Part shown: piece by piece, positions 26,199 to 32,338 of the stretch
Layout: every line of letters begins with the position of its first letter
Position numbering within the stretch: position 1 is the stretch's first letter
Assembly (NCBI GenBank): GCA_005778115.1
Contig: SXKJ01000002.1
Coordinates: forward strand, 1 to 32,338
Direction: 5' to 3'
Origin: Planctomyces sp.
Lineage (GTDB): Bacteria; Planctomycetota; Planctomycetia; Planctomycetales; Planctomycetaceae
DNA: 32,338 nucleotides
The notes under the pieces: model-generated
What the model was told of the DNA's origin: nothing
Seen by the model: only the letters and a program-made list of their open reading frames with translations
Database searches by the model: none
Translations under genes and position numbers: made by a program

Positions 26199-26321
26199 CT
26201 CCGCCATTCGTGTTGAAGTCGAATTCGTGAGCCGCAAGGCGCTAGCCGCGGGTCGAGGAAAAGAACCCGCGGTTAGCGCCTTGCGGCTCACATGGCACCG
26301 AAATCAACACGAATGGCGGAG
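26199..26321. repeat. Nested palindrome, family B copy 1
   Basis: Inner 27-nt arms at 26227-26253 (starting GTGAGCCGCAAGGCGCTAGC) and 26265-26291 pair with one G/T-type mismatch. Outer 18-nt arms CTCCGCCATTCGTGTTGA (26199-26216) and 26304-26321 pair perfectly. The inner arms recur at 28277-28339. A run of five T follows the right outer arm (26326-26330). It lies between the rpsU terminator and the 3' end of the minus-strand hypothetical gene. Confidence 0.9.
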
Positions 26322-26375
26322 AGCCTTTTTATCTTGGAATGATCGAGCCGTGAGGCCAGCCGGAAAGGGCGAGCA

Positions 26376-26825
26376 TCACTCGTCGTCGTCTTCTTCCTCT
26401 TCTTCCTCTTCGTCTTCTTCTTCCTCTTCGAGTTCGACTTCGACCTCGGCCTCTTCAATCTCGACTTCCGGCACATAGGTCGAAGCAGGGATGACAGTGC
26501 CTGGCGGCGGGGCTCCGAGGGCTTCCTTTACGGCCTGCAACCAATAAAGCCGCTTGCTCTTAGAACGCAGCACGTCCAGCCGTTCTTCGGCTGCTTTCTT
26601 CTCTTCAAACGGAAAACGATCCTCTTCCTTTTGGGTGCTGTTGTAGATCACCCAGACGATGCGACGACGCTCGACCGGCTTCGTTCGGGCCTTCTTTTTG
26701 ACGACTTTCTTCTTCACCCCGGGGGCGGCGCGCTTCTTCTTGCCATCCTTTTCCGCCGTGCCTTCAGCGGCATCACGAGCATCGGCGGCTTCGACTTCTC
26801 TGCGCTTATCCAAACGGCTTGCCAT
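26376..26825 (-). CDS. Hypothetical protein, basic N-half and acidic tail
   Basis: The protein is 149 residues from ATG 26825; the longer frame from 27017 lacks coding character upstream. No function is recognised. The N-half is very rich in Lys/Arg (KDGKKKRAAPGVKKKVVKKK). A middle segment RRRIVWVIYNSTQKEEDRFPF followed by RLYWLQAVKEAL looks like a small folded unit. The C-terminus is almost only Glu and Asp (last 18 or so residues). This bipartite charge layout suggests nucleic-acid binding with an intramolecular acidic mimic, but that is speculation. Confidence 0.7.
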   Translation of the reverse strand: MASRLDKRREVEAADARDAAEGTAEKDGKKKRAAPGVKKKVVKKKARTKPVERRRIVWVIYNSTQKEEDRFPFEEKKAAEERLDVLRSKSKRLYWLQAVKEALGAPPPGTVIPASTYVPEVEIEEAEVEVELEEEEEDEEEEEEEDDDE

Positions 26826-27123
26826 GTTCGGTGGCTTCTCCCATAAACGCCTGAATTGCCAGAGACCCATTTGCCGGAACCGGTTCCGGCGGCGGGTGGC
26901 TGGCGAAGGGGCGGGAGAATAGCAAACTGGCGGCGACCAGCCAACCGGCTCGCGGAAAGAGTCCCTGCCAATTTCCTCGAAACAATCAGAAAAGTTTCTG
27001 TAACCGGACTCCGCCAACCGATCCTTGGAAAAGCATTCAGACTGCGCGAGCCGTGTTCAAGGAGAGCGGCTCGACACACACCCGCCGACGCGGGCACCTG
27101 CCGAAGACGAAGGAGTGGAGCTC

Positions 27124-28173
27124 ATGCGACATCTTGGGAAATGGCTGATCGCGATGGGACTGCTGGCCATCGTGCCGGCGGCCAGCGAAGCAGCACTGTG
27201 GGGCAACTCGGCCCAGAACCAGCAAGCAGCCAAGCAGAAAAACCAGAAGGCAGCCAACGAGGTCGCCGGGGCTCTGCGAGGAGCCAAGCTGCAAGGCTAT
27301 GACATCGGCATTGAGGTCAAGGAGGGCACAGCCATCCTGACCGGCGAAGTGACCGATCCGGCTCAGAAAGACAAAGCCACGCAAGTCGCCTCCAAAGCGA
27401 AGGGCGTGAAGAAGGTCGACAATCGGCTGGTGGTTTCACCGCCGAAAGCGGTCGCGGCCAAGCAGGCTGCAAAGGAAATTCAACAGGCGGCCGCCCTTGA
27501 AAGTGCTCCGCCGACGAATCAGCAAATGGCGGAACAAATCGCGGGTGCGCTCGGCAAAGCTGGGATGAGCGGCTTCGACTTGGAGGTTCGCTTCCAAGAG
27601 GGCCAAGCCATGATCGGCGGCGCGGTGGCGAATCCGGCTCAGCGAGCCCGGGTCACTCAAGTCGTCTCCGGCCTGGATGGCGTTGAGAAAGTGGACAACC
27701 AAGTCACCGTGATGCCTCAAGGGGCTGTTCGTCGGCCGGTTGGCCCGCCTCCGTATGCGAATCAAGCCGCCTACGGTGGTCCTCAGATGATGCGGGCTCC
27801 GATTCACCCCGCCGCGTATCAGCAAGAGGGTGGCCCGATGCCGGGCGGTCCAATGCCCGGTGGTCCGATGCCAGGGATGCCGATGCCTCCCATGCCGATG
27901 GGCCGATCGAACGCGGGGCAGATCAACGACATGCCGAATCTGCCGAACTATGCGTGGCCCAGCTACGCCCAGTATCCGAACTCGGCGGCGGTCACTTATC
28001 CGAAGGAATACAGTGCCAGCGCGTGGCCTTACATCGGCCCGTTCTATCCGTATCCGCAAGTTCCGCTGGGCTGGCGATCGGCTCAGTTGGAATGGGACGA
28101 CGGACACTGGAACCTCAACTTCCGTCCGCGCACCGAAAAGTGGTTCTGGTTCCTCAAGCCGGACAACTGGTAA
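27124..28173 (+). CDS. Exported protein with two BON domains
   Basis: The protein is 349 residues from ATG 27124 (AAGGAG just upstream; an earlier ATG at 27025 adds a non-signal extension). A signal peptide ends near ASEA. BON domain 1 (about 41-106) reads GYDIGIEVKEGTAILTGEVTDPAQKDKA, then GVKKVDNRLVV; BON domain 2 (about 133-197) reads GFDLEVRFQEGQAMIGGAVANPAQRARV, then GVEKVDNQVTV. BON domains attach to phospholipid membranes. A Met-Pro-Gly repeat (GGPMPGGPMPG, about 239-260) and an aromatic C-terminal module (WPSYAQYPNSAAVTYPKEY ending KWFWFLKPDNW) follow. Probably periplasmic or envelope-bound. It ends in a strong terminator. Confidence 0.88.
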   Translation: MRHLGKWLIAMGLLAIVPAASEAALWGNSAQNQQAAKQKNQKAANEVAGALRGAKLQGYDIGIEVKEGTAILTGEVTDPAQKDKATQVASKAKGVKKVDNRLVVSPPKAVAAKQAAKEIQQAAALESAPPTNQQMAEQIAGALGKAGMSGFDLEVRFQEGQAMIGGAVANPAQRARVTQVVSGLDGVEKVDNQVTVMPQGAVRRPVGPPPYANQAAYGGPQMMRAPIHPAAYQQEGGPMPGGPMPGGPMPGMPMPPMPMGRSNAGQINDMPNLPNYAWPSYAQYPNSAAVTYPKEYSASAWPYIGPFYPYPQVPLGWRSAQLEWDDGHWNLNFRPRTEKWFWFLKPDNW

Positions 28174-28204
28174 CGGGCATCGCAGTCTGACAGCCCCTTT
28201 CCCG

Positions 28205-28239
28205 AAATCTCCGAGCGTGCAGGCGCTCGGAGATTTTTT
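28205..28239 (+). terminator. Rho-independent terminator of the BON gene
   Basis: AAATCTCCGAGCG (28205-28217) pairs with CGCTCGGAGATTT (28224-28236) around a 6-nt loop. The last stem bases are part of a T6 run (28234-28239). It lies 32 nt after the BON gene stop. Confidence 0.93.
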
Positions 28240-28276
28240 CGTTGGATGCCATCGGTGTTGAACCTGTCATGTTTTG

Positions 28277-28339
28277 TGAGCCGCAAGGCGCTAGCCGCGG
28301 GTTCTCGAAAGCAACCCGCGGCTAGCGCCTTGCGGCTCA
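28277..28339. repeat. Family B palindrome, copy 2
   Basis: Arms 28277-28303 (starting TGAGCCGCAAGGCGCTAGCC) and 28313-28339 are perfect 27-bp reverse complements with a 9-nt loop. The arms match the inner arms of the element at 26199-26321. This copy lacks that element's outer CTCCGCC arms. Confidence 0.93.
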
Positions 28340-28438
28340 GAATCGTCAAAATCGTCAGATTCACCCAAGTCGGCAGGGTTTGCCAGCCGATAGATCTCCC
28401 ACGTCCCTTCCGATTCCATCCGGGAAAAGGTGTGTCTT

Positions 28439-29011
28439 ATGAAAATCTATCGACGCCTCGCGATGCTGGTGCTGCTGGGAACGATGACGACCGCGTGCAG
28501 CGGCTGCTACGTCTTCAAGGATGCCGTGGTGACCGCCGCCGCCTACAGCAAATTCTGGATCACGACGCCACCGATCCCGGTCAGCCCGTATTACAGCCAG
28601 CAGATCGAGGACACCTACTGGGAAGAGGAACGCTACACGCGAGTCCCGATCCTGGACGCGGTCGAAGGAGAGAACGCTCCGCTCTTCTGTCTCGATCCGC
28701 CGTCGTCAGATGAAGTCGTCCGCGCGTTGCCAGACAAAGCGGCCGGAGGCTTCGCCTTCCTCGCCGAGACCGCTCGGAACAACATCCGCATCGTTGTCGA
28801 ACCGATTGTGGATCGCGTCGATGAGTGCCGCTTCTATCCGCTGGCCGGTCCCGCTCGGCTGCACCACTGCCACTACAAATGCACGGTCTATTACGACAAG
28901 ACAATCCGTTCGTACTGGCCCGTTCCGTTCACACACAGCGACGAGACCGAAGACGTCGTCTACATCGACCACGATCACTTGATCCGCTGCACGAGTCTGG
29001 AAGCTCCGTAA
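28439..29011 (+). CDS. Exported/lipoprotein, planctomycete family of unknown function
   Basis: The protein is 190 residues from ATG 28439 (GGGAAAAGG at 28422-28430 upstream). The signal MKIYRRLAMLVLLGTMTTAC suggests a lipoprotein with Cys near residue 20 or 23. The mature part is Tyr- and Pro-rich (PPIPVSPYYSQQIEDTYWEEERY) with a His/Cys cluster (RLHHCHYKCTVYYD, then YIDHDHLIRC) that could bind metal. I do not recognise a named family. It converges on the small membrane gene at 29091 with a hairpin between them. Confidence 0.75.
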   Translation: MKIYRRLAMLVLLGTMTTACSGCYVFKDAVVTAAAYSKFWITTPPIPVSPYYSQQIEDTYWEEERYTRVPILDAVEGENAPLFCLDPPSSDEVVRALPDKAAGGFAFLAETARNNIRIVVEPIVDRVDECRFYPLAGPARLHHCHYKCTVYYDKTIRSYWPVPFTHSDETEDVVYIDHDHLIRCTSLEAP

Positions 29012-29038
29012 TCCGAGTTGATCATATTCACTATCAGC

Positions 29039-29073
29039 AAGAGCCTCGGCTTCGTGGGAAGCCGAGGCTCTTT
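29039..29073. terminator. Bidirectional terminator hairpin between convergent genes
   Basis: AAGAGCCTCGGCTTC (29039-29053) pairs perfectly with 29058-29072 around GTGG. Only short T/A tracts flank it, so it is a strong hairpin with weak U-tracts. It is placed centrally between convergent genes ending at 29011 and 29091. Confidence 0.75.
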
Positions 29074-29090
29074 GCGTTTGATCGACTCGT

Positions 29091-29345
29091 TCATATTCCG
29101 CGGCTCCAAATAAGCAGCAGGCCCCCGGTTGCGATGAATGCGATTGGCAAGGCAGCCGTCGGCCAGATGAACGGCTCAGCGTATGCCATCGTCACATCAA
29201 CCAATTCGCCATTGATCTCTTCTTCTGTCGTCGTCCCGAAAAGCTTCACTGGCGAGACAACATTTTCCCACACCACCTGCATGACAAGACCAAGTGTCAG
29301 TCCGACGGCCATCAAGCCGATGCCAAGGATGGTTCGCTTTTGCAT
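29091..29345 (-). CDS. Small two-helix membrane protein
   Basis: An 84-residue protein. Helix 1 is about residues 6-26 (ILGIGLMAVGLTLGLVMQVV) and helix 2 about 60-80 (WPTAALPIAFIATGGLLLIW). The acidic loop between (TTTEEEINGELVDVTMAYAEP) faces out or in. The ATG at 29345 has a good GGGAGGAG ribosome site. No family recognised. The right end of the insertion sequence region starts about 35 nt upstream of it. Confidence 0.7.
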   Translation of the reverse strand: MQKRTILGIGLMAVGLTLGLVMQVVWENVVSPVKLFGTTTEEEINGELVDVTMAYAEPFIWPTAALPIAFIATGGLLLIWSRGI

Positions 29346-29379
29346 GGACTCCTCCCTTGTTGATTAGGAAGTCGATCAC

Positions 29380-30807
29380 AATTTGCCAAGCACAAATGCT
29401 GCAGTTACGGCGAATCAGAGTGTTACGGCAGTTGCACGATGTCAACCTTGGCCGGGAGATGCCGCAGGGCAAGCTGGTTTTTGAAGATGCGTAGCCTGTT
29501 CAACAAGAGGTTGGGTTTGAGGGCGTGTTCGCGGCAGAGATTGGGTGTTGATTGGTTCAAGCGGCGGGCGAGGTTGAGGGTCATGCTGCGGACGGCGTGC
29601 AGAGCACGGGCGGCGTGGCCGGTGCGGGTGCGGTTGGCGTCGTCGCCGAGGCTCACGTCGAGGACTTGGAAGCTGCGGTTCTCGATGTGCCAGCGGCCGC
29701 GCGAGTGGTCCAACAGCAGCTCGGCATTCGCGGTCGTGCGTGAGAGGCTGGTGATCGCGTAGGTCGTGCTTTCGCGAGTCGTGCCGTTGGCCAACTGGGT
29801 ATGACGCTTCAGGCGGATCAACTGTTGGGCACCGGGCCAGTCGAGATACCCTTCGTCAATCGTCGCGGTCGTCGTGGTGACGGTGCGAGTTTCGATGCGA
29901 CCGCGATTCTTCTCGATCGTCGTCGCGGTTTGTTGTTGCTCAAGCGATTGTTGCACTTGGTAGGGGGGAAAAGCCTTCGGGAATCACGAAGGCTTGCTGA
30001 ACGTCGCGGAGAAGTTGAGGTTGGTTTCCCTTCACCGTCACGAGGTAGTCCCCCTCCTTTTCGACGATGGTCTCGCACAGTTCGCGTTGACAGTAGGCCG
30101 CGTCGGCGACGATCAACTTCCCTTTGAGGACCAACCGCTTGACCAACTCCAAGGCGACGGTCGTCTCGTGGGTGTTGGCCGGGATGGCGTGACTGGCGAG
30201 GATTCTTCCGAGCGTTCGCTGCATCCGCACCAAGACTTGCTCGGCCCGCTGATCGCCGCGTCGAGTTCCCCGCAACGTCTTGCCGTCCCAAATCTCGGCG
30301 TCGAGTGGTTCGGCGACATTCGTGGCTGCGGATGTTGTCGTTACGGATGCGGGCGTCACCGTCTTCGCAGACGGCATCGGCGGAATCTCTGAAGCTCCGC
30401 ACTGCTCGACGAATTCCAGCAACAACGATTCGATTTGCTCGGGATCCAGCTCCGCCAACACGTTGGCATACGTCTGTCGCACCGGTGGCTTACGGCGAAA
30501 TCCCAACAGATGCCACATTGCCGGACCATGCAACTCCAGCCACTGCACCACCGGCTGAAACCCTCGAAAACCACACAACGTGGAACACACCACAGCCGCC
30601 AACATGGCGGACAACGGATGACGCTTTCCGTAGCGCCCGCGCGGATCAGGAACTCGCTGAAGAACCTCCAGCAAGCCCCCGGCGGGCAAATGACTCACGG
30701 CAAAACCTTCCCAATACCTCCGGTCCAACAACGGCAAGACGTGCGTGCCTCACCCAAACCACGTTTTCTCTTGCGTATTCTGCGCCATACTTCCAGCAAG
30801 GCAAATT
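29380..30807 (-). mobile_element. Insertion sequence, ISAs1-like
   Basis: A 1.4-kb unit containing a single transposase gene on the minus strand. Possible short terminal inverted repeats are AATTTGCCAAGC (29380-29391) and, on the other strand, AATTTGCCTTGC (30796-30807), 10 of 12 matching. No target-site duplication is evident, so the ends are tentative. The right end lies about 51 nt upstream of hpnE. Confidence 0.55.
29423..30737 (-). pseudogene. ISAs1-family transposase with +1 frameshift
   Basis: Part 1 (30737-29940) starts LLEVLQRVPDPRGRYGKRHPL, has GRILASHAIPANTHETTVALEL and LIVADAAYCQREL, and stops after GFSPLPSATIA. Part 2 continues QQQTATTIEKNRGRIETRTV, YLDWPGAQQLIRLKR and SRGRWHIENRSFQVLDV to VQLP. 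The two frames join if one base is removed within the TTTTCCCCCC run near 29963-29972. The DDE-type core residues are split between the halves: Asp in GKTLRG and VADAA, Glu in HIEN. As written it is inactive unless frameshifting restores it; programmed frameshifting is not typical of this family, so mutation or a homopolymer error is likely. Confidence 0.8.
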
Positions 30808-30858
30808 AGCTTGCCCTGCGAGATGCCGATCGTTTGGCGGGTTGGCTACAGTCCCAAC

Positions 30859-32256
30859 ATGAGCGACGTGATTGTAATTGGCGGGGGACTGGCGGGACTG
30901 GCCGCAAGCGTGGCGCTGGCCCGGATGGGCGTGAAGGTCACGTTGCTGGAGTCGCGGCCGCGGTTGGGGGGGCGGGCGAGTTCGTTTGAGGATGCGGCGA
31001 CGGGGGAGTTGATCGACAACTGCCAGCATGTCGCGATGGGCTGTTGCACCAACTTCCGACACTTCTGCCGCGTGACGGGTTTGGCTCCGTACTTTCGTGA
31101 TGAAGAACAACTCACGTTTGTGGGCCCGCCTGATCCGAGCGGTCGGCAGTTGCCAGAGTTTTGCCGATTCGCGGCGACGCCTTTCGTGCCGGCTCCGTTC
31201 CATTTGGGACGGGCGTTGTGGGGGTTGGGTTATCTTTCGCTTCGAGACAAGTGCGCGATTGCTCGCGGACTGTTGTCGCTGCGGGCTGCGCGACCGCAGC
31301 ACGGCGATCGAACGACGATTGGCGAATGGCTCGACCGGCAGCGACAGCCGGCGAATGCGATCGAATACTTTTGGAACGTCGTGCTGGTCAGCGCGCTCAG
31401 CGAATCGTTGGACCGCATTTCGGTGGCCGCGGCGCGCAAGGTGTTCGTCGATGGCTTCCTGACGAATCGCGATGGTTGGAAGGTTTCGCTGCCGACGGTG
31501 CCGCTCGATGAGTTGTATTCCGGGACGCTCGCGCAGTGGCTGGCGGCTCATGGCGTGGAGGTGCGGTTGAAGACGGGTGTGGAACGGCTCGTGATGGAAG
31601 GCGGAGCGATCTCCGCCGTGGAACTGCGAAATCGAGAGCGGCTCGCGGCGCGGCAGTTCGTGCTGGCGGTGACTCAGCAGCGAGCGTTGTCGCTGTTGCC
31701 GGAGTCGATTCGGAATCTTCCGCAGCTTGCGACGATCGAGCGGCTGGAGACGGCTCCGATTGCCAGCGTGCATCTGTGGTTCGACAGGCCGATCACGTTG
31801 TTGCCGCATGCCGTGTTGGTGGGACGCTTGAGTCAGTGGGGGTTTAACTGGGGCGCGGGGCGAGGGGCGTGGGGCGAGAATACCTCACGGCCTCGCCCCT
31901 CCGACTACCAAGTCGTCATCAGCAATGCGAGAGAGATGGCGGAGCGGCCGCAGGCAGATGTCGTTGCTGACGTGGTCGCCGAGTTGAAGGCAATTTGGCC
32001 GTGGGCGGCGGACGCGAAGTTGCTGCACTCACGAGTCGTCTTTGAGCACCACGCGGTGTTCTCGCCGTTGCCGGGATCGGAGGAGCTTCGACCGGCTCAG
32101 CAATCGCCGATTGGAAACTTGCAACTGGCGGGAGATTGGACGCAGACCGGTTGGCCGGCCACGATGGAGGGGGCTGTGCGCAGTGGGTTCCTCGCGGCGG
32201 AAAACCTGCTGACCAAAATCGGCCGACCTGCGAAGTGGTTGCAGCCGGATCTGTAA
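30859..32256 (+). CDS. hpnE: Hydroxysqualene dehydroxylase HpnE
   Basis: The protein is 465 residues from ATG 30859 (MSDVIVIGGGLAGL, FAD motif at residues 8-13). It is an FAD enzyme that reduces hydroxysqualene to squalene in the HpnCDE pathway feeding hopanoid/sterol synthesis. Typical HpnE blocks are LLESRPRLGGRASSF, LIDNCQHVAMGCCTNF, WNVVLVSALSES, and the C-terminal LAGDWTQTGWPATMEGAVRSG. Between FNW and the SDYQVVISNA strand it carries an odd insert, GAGRGAWGENTSRPRP, coded by a G-rich palindromic segment. No hpnC or hpnD lies in view; an insertion sequence separates it from upstream genes. The longer frame from 30745 runs into IS-derived sequence and is unlikely. Confidence 0.92.
   Translation: MSDVIVIGGGLAGLAASVALARMGVKVTLLESRPRLGGRASSFEDAATGELIDNCQHVAMGCCTNFRHFCRVTGLAPYFRDEEQLTFVGPPDPSGRQLPEFCRFAATPFVPAPFHLGRALWGLGYLSLRDKCAIARGLLSLRAARPQHGDRTTIGEWLDRQRQPANAIEYFWNVVLVSALSESLDRISVAAARKVFVDGFLTNRDGWKVSLPTVPLDELYSGTLAQWLAAHGVEVRLKTGVERLVMEGGAISAVELRNRERLAARQFVLAVTQQRALSLLPESIRNLPQLATIERLETAPIASVHLWFDRPITLLPHAVLVGRLSQWGFNWGAGRGAWGENTSRPRPSDYQVVISNAREMAERPQADVVADVVAELKAIWPWAADAKLLHSRVVFEHHAVFSPLPGSEELRPAQQSPIGNLQLAGDWTQTGWPATMEGAVRSGFLAAENLLTKIGRPAKWLQPDL
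31857..31899. repeat. G-rich palindromic insert inside hpnE
   Basis: GGGGCGAGG (31857-31865) and CCTCGCCCC (31891-31899) are exact reverse complements. A second copy GGGGCGAG at 31871-31878 can pair with the same right arm. It encodes a Gly/Arg/Pro-rich peptide in a loop of HpnE. It is a likely in-frame element insertion, with weaker evidence than the DUF255 case. Confidence 0.45.
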
Positions 32257-32265
32257 TGACTCTCC

Positions 32266-32338
32266 GGCGAGCGGGGCGGCGTCAGCCCCCCGGTGGTCAC
32301 GGTCGCCGTAAAGAACCGGGGGGCTGACGCCGCCCCGC
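32266..32338. repeat. Family A palindrome, copy 3 (cut by window end)
   Basis: The left arm 32266-32293 is identical to the left arms at 4222 and 23106. The right arm starts at 32316 and runs off the window. The loop, read in reverse complement, starts TTCTTTACGGC like the loop of copy 1, so it is the same element in the opposite orientation. It begins ten bases after the hpnE stop. Confidence 0.9.

Noticed and set aside
26113..26478. Plus-strand frame ending in a poly-Ser tract
   Set aside because: The Ser run is the antisense of the Glu/Asp tail of the minus-strand protein, and the frame runs through a terminator and a palindrome.
26199..28339. Palindrome clusters as a CRISPR array
   Set aside because: The repeats are inverted, few, and not regularly spaced; there are no cas genes.
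30646..31809. Long minus-strand frame (387 residues) opposite hpnE
   Set aside because: It overlaps a complete HpnE on the plus strand and has Arg/Gln-rich antisense composition.

Overview
The window most likely comes from a planctomycete (class Planctomycetia). The evidence is a DUF1559 pseudopilin-like protein, two DUF1501 proteins with twin-arginine leaders, DUF1570 and DUF5658 proteins, an HpnE-type squalene pathway enzyme, high G+C, and many short intergenic inverted repeats. No rRNA, tRNA or CRISPR array was seen.

Layout. 1-2614: the end of a sugar-phosphate isomerase/epimerase, a DUF5658 membrane protein, DUF1501 protein 1 and a GroES-like protein. 2736-6974: protoporphyrinogen oxidase, a small lipoprotein with a heavy-metal-associated (HMA) domain interrupted by one in-frame UGA, a DUF5684 membrane protein (minus strand), and a selenium-binding protein/methanethiol oxidase (SBP56). 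7393-11742: three co-directional exported proteins (sialidase-like, alpha/beta hydrolase, LamG plus beta-propeller) that probably form a glycan- or ester-degrading unit. 11875-18821 (minus strand): a broken small membrane protein, an M3 peptidase, a frameshifted GT4 glycosyltransferase and a DUF255/SPATA20-like protein. 19195-21928: DUF1559 protein, small lipoprotein and DUF1570 peptidase-like protein. 22015-25631: thioredoxin-like protein, Sua5/TsaC and DUF1501 protein 2. 25877-29345: ribosomal protein bS21, a basic/acidic hypothetical protein, a double-BON protein, a lipoprotein and a small membrane protein. 29380-30807: an ISAs1-like insertion sequence with a frameshifted transposase, directly upstream of hpnE (30859-32256).

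The strongest unusual signal is at 4461-4829. The UGA replaces the first Cys of the HMA metal motif (MT-UGA-GGC), the frame is intact on both sides, and a 6-bp hairpin with a G-containing 5-nt loop sits 12-28 nt after the UGA, where bacterial SECIS elements lie. This reads as an exported Sec-containing metal-binding lipoprotein, and it lies two genes from an SBP56 family protein.

The second theme is palindromic elements. At least nine intergenic copies in five sequence families are present, several starting 3-10 nt after a stop codon. Similar palindromes also lie in frame inside three genes (DUF255 protein, hemY, hpnE), where they add short peptide inserts. Several genes look decayed: a PIN-domain fragment, a TGA-interrupted small membrane protein, the frameshifted glycosyltransferase and the frameshifted transposase. 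Some of these could be sequencing errors.
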